Positions 33,837-39,999 of a DNA stretch of 39,999 nt are shown here, in pieces. Source of the DNA: Aestuariivita boseongensis (GTDB taxonomy: Bacteria; Pseudomonadota; Alphaproteobacteria; Rhodobacterales; Rhodobacteraceae). Each line of letters starts with the position of its first letter. Position 1 is the first letter of the stretch. The position numbers and the translations under genes were made by a program. The stretch covers positions 1 through 39,999 of the forward strand of contig NZ_JXYH01000031.1 of assembly GCF_001262635.1 (NCBI RefSeq). The letters run 5' to 3'. Below the pieces are notes generated by a model. That model saw nothing but the letters and a program-made list of their open reading frames with translations. It had not been told where the DNA came from and made no database searches.

Positions 33837-34011
33837 AATTTAATTTCAATTACTTAATATGAAAAACGCGATCCTCTCCGCAACATCGCAAAGAAAATCA
33901 TCCCTGTCTGAAATTTTCCCAATTCGGCCCAATCCCAGCCTCAAACCAAGGCCATTCTAAGCTCAACGCAAGAATGCACGGCCGCAAAGGCCACAAGGCA
34001 GGAGAAAGAAA

Positions 34012-34170
34012 ATGACAGTTCGCAGCCGTTTCATCAAATCGGTCGTCGCAGCCGCCAAATCCAACGAGACCGAGATGCCCTGGGCCCGCGGCAGCGCCCG
34101 GCGCAAGATGATCCTGCGGCGCAGCGCTCCGGTGGCGCTGACCCCGCGCGGCAAGGTCGCCTCGGCCTAA
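34012..34170 (+). CDS. 52-aa basic small protein, conserved-type
   Basis: This small gene (52 residues, starting MTVRSRFIKSVVAAAKSN) has AGGAGA seven bases before its ATG and an intrinsic terminator 54 bp after its stop. The product is strongly basic, with a helical N-terminus and an Arg-rich middle (GSARRKMILRRSAP). Very similar short proteins occur widely in roseobacters in my recollection, with no known role. It stands alone between two terminators (33799-33836 and 34224-34252). The 175-bp leader contains a GGCC-GCAAA-GGCC hairpin and presumably its promoter. Confidence 0.75.
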   Translation: MTVRSRFIKSVVAAAKSNETEMPWARGSARRKMILRRSAPVALTPRGKVASA

Positions 34171-34223
34171 GCGATAGGTTCCCTCCAAGGTGATCTCAGC
34201 GCAGACGGGATCCCCAAAGAAGG

Positions 34224-34252
34224 CCCCGCCCGTATTCCGGGCGGGGTTTTTT
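34224..34252 (+). terminator. strong intrinsic terminator after the 52-aa gene
   Basis: CCCCGCCC and GGGCGGGG (8 bp) enclose a 7-nt loop and are followed by six T. Confidence 0.95.
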
Positions 34253-34344
34253 CGTGGCCCTCGCCGGAACTCTGGCGAATCAGAATGTGGCAAGATTGTC
34301 AGTAAGCCCGAAAACAGTCCTCCCGCCGCGAGATAGATTGATGA

Positions 34345-34374
34345 CGGGGCATTCACCAATGTCCCCGATTTTTT
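34345..34374 (+). terminator. second intrinsic terminator, possible end of a small RNA
   Basis: CGGGGCATT and AATG-T-CCCCG pair with one bulged T, loop CACC, then A and six T. No gene lies between this and the terminator at 34224-34252, so it may end a short RNA (34253-34374, containing a TCGCC/GGCGA hairpin) or serve as a leader attenuator for the Hint gene 108 bp downstream. Confidence 0.65.
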
Positions 34375-34391
34375 GACAATTTTGCGTCAAA
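34372..34391. promoter_or_regulatory. inverted repeat TTTGAC-N8-GTCAAA
   Basis: A 6-bp perfect inverted repeat around an AT-rich 8-bp centre, 91 bp before the Hint-domain gene, starting inside the T-run of the terminator. It may be an operator. The rest of 34171-34482 holds only the two terminators and the possible small RNA. Confidence 0.4.
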
Positions 34392-34482
34392 CCCGCCATT
34401 GATGGGTCAGAAGATGGTAACGTCCATCTGTCGTCGTCGGTGGGGGCCGGCACGGATGAGACCCGAATGAAGGGTATTCGGG

Positions 34483-35232
34483 ATGAATTGGCACCCCACG
34501 ATGTCCCGCCCCGGCGGGGCGGACGCCGCGAAACTCAGCGCGGTTCAAGATACGATCACGGGCGGCGCCCGCCCCCAGATCAGGCCCTGTCGCGCCAGTT
34601 GGCTGACCCGCGGGGGACAAATCGAAGACACGCGGTTTCTCATCCCGGCCCACCCCCTTTTCGAAGCGGCCTTTTGCGGCTTTTCCCGCGGCACGCTGGT
34701 GGATACGCCCAATGGCCCAACGGCGATCGAAGACCTGTTGCCGGGCGATATGGTTCTGACATCGGACGGCACGCCGCAGCCCATCGCGTGGATCGGCGCG
34801 ACCACCCTTGTGCCGACCACGCCCGACAGCCCCAACCGCGCCGTACCGCTTTACCGGGTCATGCCGGATGCCTTTGGCATGTCGCGGCCGCTGTCGCATA
34901 TGGTTGTGGGCCCCTCCGCCCGGATCCTGGGCCAGTACGGCCAGATCCTGACCCCGCTTGCGCGGTTCGAAGATGGGGTGAATATCGCCCCGCTCTCTCC
35001 GCCATCACCGGTCGAGATGTTTCACATCTGCCTGAAAGATCATGCATTGATCCGCATGGGCGGCCTTGCCTTCGAAAGCTATCACCCCGGTTTGGGCGCG
35101 CTGAGTGATGTGGGACCGGCAATGCGCGATCTGTTCATGCGGCTTTTCCCGCATCTCGACACGATTGCCGATTTCGGCCTTATGGCCCACCCGCGCGAGG
35201 CCGAAACGATCGACGACGCCACCGCCGCCTGA
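34483..35232 (+). CDS. Hint-domain protein lacking usual catalytic residues
   Basis: The 249-aa protein has one Hint_2-type (hedgehog/intein) domain (about residues 62-215), a family common in roseobacters. The conserved GTLVDTPNGPTAIEDLLPGDMVLTSDGTPQPIAWIG block is present, as is MFHICLKDHALIRMGGLAFESYHPG at the end. The usual CFxxGT at the domain start reads C65-G-F-S-R-G-T, so the catalytic Cys is displaced by one residue or lost; the usual SPxHR reads GPSAR, with Ala 146 for the His. Autoprocessing is therefore doubtful. No signal peptide. A second ATG at 34501 is possible. Role unknown. Confidence 0.8.
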   Translation: MNWHPTMSRPGGADAAKLSAVQDTITGGARPQIRPCRASWLTRGGQIEDTRFLIPAHPLFEAAFCGFSRGTLVDTPNGPTAIEDLLPGDMVLTSDGTPQPIAWIGATTLVPTTPDSPNRAVPLYRVMPDAFGMSRPLSHMVVGPSARILGQYGQILTPLARFEDGVNIAPLSPPSPVEMFHICLKDHALIRMGGLAFESYHPGLGALSDVGPAMRDLFMRLFPHLDTIADFGLMAHPREAETIDDATAA

Positions 35233-35236
35233 CCGA

Positions 35237-35737
35237 TCAGGCCTGCTTGCTCAGCCGGTCTTCCAGCACATCGAACGGGACGCCCGGATCATCCTTGGCC
35301 GCGCGGATGACCAGCGATGTCTTGACGCTGGCCACATTGGGCGTCGTCAAAAGCTCTCCGGTCAGGAAGTTCTGGAAACTCGACAGATCGGGCGCCACGC
35401 ATTTCAGGATGAAATCCACCTCGCCATTCAGCATGTGGCATTCCCGAACCAGCGGCCAGCCACGGCAGGCGTCTTCAAAAGCCGCCAGATCCGCCTGCGC
35501 CTGGCTTTGCAGCCCGACCATGGCAAAGACCTGCACCTCGAACCCCAGCTCGCGCGCATCCACATCCGCGTGATAGCCGCGGATATACCCGGCCTCTTCC
35601 AGTGTTCGGACCCGCCGCAGACAGGGCGGCGCGGAAATGCCCACACGTTTTGCCAGTTCGACATTGGTCATCCGACCGTCAGCCTGCAGTTCCGCAAGGA
35701 TTTTCCGGTCGATCTCATCCAGTTTAGTTGTGGCCAT
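35237..35737 (-). CDS. Lrp/AsnC-family transcriptional regulator
   Basis: The 166-aa protein has an N-terminal winged HTH (LDEIDRKILAELQADGRMTNVELAKRVGISAPPCLRRVRTLEEAGYIRGY) and a C-terminal RAM ligand-binding domain (VQVFAMVGL, VRECHMLNGEVDFILKCVA, LTTPNVASVKTSLVIRAAK). Such regulators respond to amino acids; the effector here is unknown. It diverges from trxB, and the shared region carries GCAAT repeats (35784-35816), probably its binding site. It ends 4 bp from the stop of the convergent Hint gene. Confidence 0.94.
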   Translation of the reverse strand: MATTKLDEIDRKILAELQADGRMTNVELAKRVGISAPPCLRRVRTLEEAGYIRGYHADVDARELGFEVQVFAMVGLQSQAQADLAAFEDACRGWPLVRECHMLNGEVDFILKCVAPDLSSFQNFLTGELLTTPNVASVKTSLVIRAAKDDPGVPFDVLEDRLSKQA

Positions 35738-35783
35738 TCTCGCTCCCTCGGCTTGGCGATTCTTATAGCAGCGCTGCTGGCTT

Positions 35784-35816
35784 GCGCAATAATCTTTCGC
35801 AATCGCGCAATATTAT
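35784..35816. promoter_or_regulatory. AT-rich GCGCAATA repeats, probable Lrp-type operator
   Basis: GCGCAATAAT at 35784 and GCGCAATATTAT at 35805 are 21 bp apart (two helical turns), with a third GCAAT between them at 35799. They lie 47 bp upstream of the Lrp start. Autoregulation is typical of the family. Confidence 0.5.
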
Positions 35817-35820
35817 GTAA

Positions 35821-36933
<1,113 letters not shown>

Positions 36934-37002
36934 TCCCGAAACCGGCCCGCCCCGGCCACCTGGCGCATTGACCAGCCCCCCGCCTGCCAGCAATCTGCAG
37001 GC

Positions 37003-38682
37003 ATGGCACCGCGCGCAACGACATCCCTCTGGCGGGGAAACTGGATCACACAGCTCAGGATCGCGACGGGGCTGATCCTGTTCACCTATGCGCTGATCCA
37101 TTTCCTGAATATCGGCCTTGGATTGTTCTCGCCCGCCGCACAGGACGCGATGCAGGATGCGCGCAAGCTGTTCAACCGGTCCGTCATCGGTACGGTGATC
37201 GTCTATGGCGCGTTCATAACCCACGCCATTCTTGCGCTGAACGCGCTGGCCGGGCGCGGCACGTTGCGCATGCCCCTGCGCGAGGCCGTGCAACTGGCTT
37301 TCGGCATCACCATACCGTTTTTCCTGATCACCCACATGATCTTCACCCGCGGCGCGCATGAGGTGTTCGACGTCAATGATGACTATGGTTATCTGATCGG
37401 CCTGATCTGGGGCTCAGCCTCGGCCTGGACGCAGACGGGCCTTCTGCTTCTGGTCTGGATTCATGGCTGTATCGGGCTGCATGTCTGGTTGCGCGGTCAG
37501 CGCTGGTGGCGGCGCAGCCAACCGGTGCTGATCGGCCTTGCGGTTCTGATCCCGGGTTTTGCCCTGGCCGGCTTCGTGGCCGAAGGGCGCAGGCTGAAAA
37601 CCCTGTTCGCCGATCCGGTTCAGGGCCAGCAGCTTCTGGCGCAGTTCAACTGGCCCGACGGGCAGGCATTCTCCACGATGATCGCGTGGAAAGAGCTTGG
37701 CCTTACCCTCACCTGGGCGCTTCTGGGTCTGTGCCTGCTGATCTTTGCCGCCCGCTGGGTTCTGCGCCGCAGGTCCTCGGTCAGTATCGACTATGTCGAC
37801 GGTCCGCGCATCCGCGCGCCCAAAGGTCTGACCCTGCTTGAGATGTCGCGCGAACGGGGCGTGCCCCATACGTCGCTTTGCGGCGGCAAGGGGCGCTGCA
37901 CTACTTGCCGGGTGCTGATCGAAGACGGGGGCGAGACACTGGGCCCGCCCGCCCCGGCCGAGGCGCGCAGCCTTGCCGCCGTGGGCGCACCACCCGGCAC
38001 ACGGCTTGCCTGTCAGATCCGCCCGACCGAACCCCTGACCGTTTTCCGCGTCTTCCAACCCGATGGCACCCGCCGCCGCGCCCATGCCAGCCAGGGCGAA
38101 GAACGCAGGCTGGCCATTCTGTTCCTCGACATGCGCGGCTTTACCGCGCGGACCACCGGGCAACTGCCTTATGACGTTGTCTTTCTGCTGAACCGGTTTT
38201 TTGACGCCATCGTACCCGCAATCACGCAAGCCGGCGGCACTGTCGACAAATATCTGGGCGACGGACTTTTGGCGGTGTTCGAGGCAGCGGATGAAAAACG
38301 CTCGGCACAGGCCGCGCTGCAGGCCGCCGCGGGCATCGGCGCGGGGCTGGATCAGTTCAACACCCGCCTTGCCGCCGAAGGGGGTGATCCGGTGCGCATC
38401 GGTGTGGGCGTCCATTTGGGCGAGATCGTTCTGGGTGAGATCGGCGCAGGCCGCGCCCCGCGCACGATCATCGGCGACGCGGTCAACACCACCAGCCGTC
38501 TTGAGGCCAAAACCAAGGACCTGGGCGTGCCGCTTCTGATCACAAAGGCGGTGCTGAGCAGTGCCGGGGTCCCCGCAGACGGGCTTGTTTTCGAAACGCT
38601 AAGCCTGCGTGGCGTGGCGCAGCCCGTCGACGCGCTGGCCCTGGCCGAATTCAGCCAGATGGACGCACTGCTGAAACGCTGA
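37003..38682 (+). CDS. membrane-ferredoxin-adenylate cyclase fusion (class III cyclase)
   Basis: The 559-aa protein has three parts. Residues 15-255 hold about six membrane helices with His in helices at H33, H74, H111, H154 and H160, like succinate dehydrogenase-type cytochrome b anchors that bind haem. Residues 258-350 are a 2Fe-2S ferredoxin: C293, C299, C302 (C-x5-C-x2-C) and C337. Residues 368-545 are a class III nucleotide cyclase with metal Asp D376 and D420, K416 for adenine choice, and the N495/R499 transition-state pair, so it looks active. Electron input from quinone or a reductant may control cAMP synthesis. It follows trxB after 69 bp and may be cotranscribed. Confidence 0.9.
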   Translation: MAPRATTSLWRGNWITQLRIATGLILFTYALIHFLNIGLGLFSPAAQDAMQDARKLFNRSVIGTVIVYGAFITHAILALNALAGRGTLRMPLREAVQLAFGITIPFFLITHMIFTRGAHEVFDVNDDYGYLIGLIWGSASAWTQTGLLLLVWIHGCIGLHVWLRGQRWWRRSQPVLIGLAVLIPGFALAGFVAEGRRLKTLFADPVQGQQLLAQFNWPDGQAFSTMIAWKELGLTLTWALLGLCLLIFAARWVLRRRSSVSIDYVDGPRIRAPKGLTLLEMSRERGVPHTSLCGGKGRCTTCRVLIEDGGETLGPPAPAEARSLAAVGAPPGTRLACQIRPTEPLTVFRVFQPDGTRRRAHASQGEERRLAILFLDMRGFTARTTGQLPYDVVFLLNRFFDAIVPAITQAGGTVDKYLGDGLLAVFEAADEKRSAQAALQAAAGIGAGLDQFNTRLAAEGGDPVRIGVGVHLGEIVLGEIGAGRAPRTIIGDAVNTTSRLEAKTKDLGVPLLITKAVLSSAGVPADGLVFETLSLRGVAQPVDALALAEFSQMDALLKR

Positions 38683-38687
38683 CACCT

Positions 38688-38714
38688 GTTCCGATTTTAT
38701 TAAACTTTCGGAAC
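38688..38714. terminator. inverted repeat after the cyclase gene
   Basis: GTTCCGA and TCGGAAC (7 bp) enclose a 13-nt AT-rich loop, 5 bp past the stop. No T-run follows directly, so termination is possible but not typical. Confidence 0.4.
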
Positions 38715-38788
38715 GATCTTGCCCAAGCGCCGCCCGTTTGCGACACCGCGCCCCTTTTTTCCCTGATACGCCTGCCAATTCTGGACAT

Positions 38789-38818
38789 GCGCGGGCAATC
38801 ATGGAAAAGCGCGGGCAA
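38789..38818. promoter_or_regulatory. direct repeat GCGCGGGCAA upstream of sat
   Basis: Two identical 10-bp copies (38789-38798 and 38809-38818) start exactly 20 bp apart, about two helical turns, and end 39 bp before the sat start. They may be a regulator's tandem binding site. Confidence 0.45.
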
Positions 38819-38857
38819 AAGGGCCTGCGCGGTCCGACCAATACGAAAGATATTGCC

Positions 38858-39999
38858 ATGACGATGCTGAGCAACCTCGCCCCGATCCCCGAGCTTTTTG
38901 TTTCATACGATTCTGCCCAGAAGCTGAAAATCGAAGCCGCCCAACTGAAAAGCCACGATCTGACGCCGCGCCAGATCTGCGATCTGGAACTGCTGATGAA
39001 TGGCGGGTTCAACCCGCTCAAAGGTTTCCTGTCGGAAGAGGATTACAACTCCGTTGTCGAAAACATGCGCCTGGCCGATGGCCAGCTTTGGCCCATGCCG
39101 ATCACCCTGGACGTGAGCGAGGAGTTTGCCGACAGCATCACCCTGGGCGAAGATATCGCGCTGCGCGATCAGGAAGGCGTGATCCTGGGCACGATGACCG
39201 TCACCGACCGCTGGAACCCTGACAAGGCGCGCGAGGCCGAGATGGTCTTTGGCGCCAATGACGACGCGCATCCGGCGGTGAATTACCTGCACAACACCGC
39301 CGGCAAGGTCTATCTGGGCGGGCCGGTCACCGGCATCCAGCAGCCGGTGCATTACGATTTCCGCGCCCGCCGCGACACGCCTAACGAATTGCGCGCCTTC
39401 TTCCGCAAACTGGGCTGGCGGCGCATCGTGGCCTTCCAAACCCGCAACCCGCTGCACCGCGCACATCAGGAACTGACCTTCCGCGCCGCCAAGGAAGCGC
39501 AGGCCAACCTGCTGATCCACCCGGTTGTCGGCATGACCAAACCGGGCGATGTGGATCACTTCACCCGCGTGCGCTGTTACGAGGCGGTGCTCGATAAATA
39601 CCCCGCCGCCACCACCTCGATGAGCCTTCTGAACCTTGCCATGCGCATGGCCGGCCCGCGCGAGGCCGTCTGGCACGGGCTGATCCGCAAGAACCACGGC
39701 TGTACGCATTTCATCGTGGGCCGCGATCACGCGGGCCCGGGCAAGAACTCCAAGGGTGAAGATTTCTACGGGCCTTATGACGCGCAGGACCTGTTCCGCA
39801 AATACCAGGACGAAATCGGCCTTGAGATGGTGGATTTCAAACACATGGTCTATGTCCAGGAACGCGCCCAGTATGAACCGGCTGACGAGGTGCGCGACGG
39901 CGACACAGTCCTGAACATTTCGGGCACCGAACTCCGCCGCCGCCTGCGCGAAGGGCTGGAAATCCCCGAATGGTTCTCCTTCCCCGAAGTGGTGGGGGA
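38858..39999 (+). CDS. sat: sulphate adenylyltransferase, 5' part (possibly fused to APS kinase)
   Basis: The first 380 codons of an ATP sulphurylase, which makes adenosine 5'-phosphosulphate from sulphate and ATP in assimilation. The PUA-like N-terminal domain contains [17 protein letters not shown]; the catalytic domain contains [14 protein letters not shown] (the QxRN and HxxH motifs) and [10 protein letters not shown]. The gene runs off the window, so whether it ends as a Sat alone (about 390 residues) or continues into an APS kinase, as in many roseobacters, is open. Start ATG 38858; ATG 38864 is also possible. A direct repeat precedes it. Confidence 0.93.
   Translation, partial: MTMLSNLAPIPELFVSYDSAQKLKIEAAQLKSHDLTPRQICDLELLMNGGFNPLKGFLSEEDYNSVVENMRLADGQLWPMPITLDVSEEFADSITLGEDIALRDQEGVILGTMTVTDRWNPDKAREAEMVFGANDDAHPAVNYLHNTAGKVYLGGPVTGIQQPVHYDFRARRDTPNELRAFFRKLGWRRIVAFQTRNPLHRAHQELTFRAAKEAQANLLIHPVVGMTKPGDVDHFTRVRCYEAVLDKYPAATTSMSLLNLAMRMAGPREAVWHGLIRKNHGCTHFIVGRDHAGPGKNSKGEDFYGPYDAQDLFRKYQDEIGLEMVDFKHMVYVQERAQYEPADEVRDGDTVLNISGTELRRRLREGLEIPEWFSFPEVVG

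Noticed and set aside
38903-39844. 313-aa minus-strand ORF
   Set aside because: Antisense to sat, which has clear catalytic motifs in the plus-strand frame.

Overview
The window looks like chromosome from an alphaproteobacterium of the Rhodobacterales (roseobacter/Rhodobacter type). The evidence is high G+C, families largely typical of that order (DUF6455, DUF1467, Hint-domain proteins, a roseobacter-type 52-aa protein), bacteriochlorophyll genes bchE and bchJ with PpsR-like and FnrL-like sites, and dispersed palindromes. The genus cannot be fixed from this sequence. No tRNA, rRNA, CRISPR array, prophage or integron is visible. Both ends cut genes: parE on the left and sat on the right.

Layout. 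1-2.5 kb: the 3' end of parE, a low-G+C orphan ORF with an R-x4-H (HEPN-like) motif, then a REP-associated tyrosine transposase (RAYT) flanked by five GTAG-headed REP hairpins, the last one 18 bp before rpiB. 2.5-9.5 kb: small accessory genes, namely a YdhR-like protein, a PaaI thioesterase, an HExxH lipoprotein, three tandem monohaem cytochromes c behind an FNR-type site, a YdcZ transporter, a double-CDGSH protein, a DCC protein, three overlapping DUF6455 genes and an M48 lipoprotein protease. 9.5-16.1 kb: class II histone-deacetylase-like hydrolase, nitroreductase, EI24 protein, mce with DUF1467, an unusual response regulator, a GNAT enzyme and aspS.

16.4-26.2 kb: cfa, then the bchE-bchJ pair with overlapping predicted PpsR and FnrL operators, carB, an old-yellow-enzyme homologue and an orphan ketoacyl synthase III. 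26.3-30.9 kb: an HTH-like protein, an intergenic region very rich in RNA hairpins ending in an intrinsic terminator, tdk, and a minus-strand group YbjN-proC-csaA-2-hydroxyacid dehydrogenase, then ubiK. 31.0-33.8 kb: the tightly overlapped lgt-midA-pgeF operon with a strong terminator. 33.8-40 kb: a 52-aa protein between terminators, a possible small RNA, a Hint-domain protein that seems to lack catalytic residues, a divergent Lrp/trxB pair, a fusion of haem-b-like membrane domain, 2Fe-2S ferredoxin and class III adenylate cyclase, and sat.

How it fits together: most genes are housekeeping (topoisomerase IV, AspRS, CarB, Lgt, PgeF, TrxB, ProC). A redox and oxygen theme recurs: bchEJ with PpsR/FnrL-like sites, cytochromes c behind an FNR-type site, CDGSH protein, thioredoxin reductase, and a cyclase fused to redox domains. 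I see no single multi-gene undescribed system. The strongest leads are the RAYT/REP unit, the redox-domain cyclase, the structured RNA region before tdk and the DUF6455 triplication.
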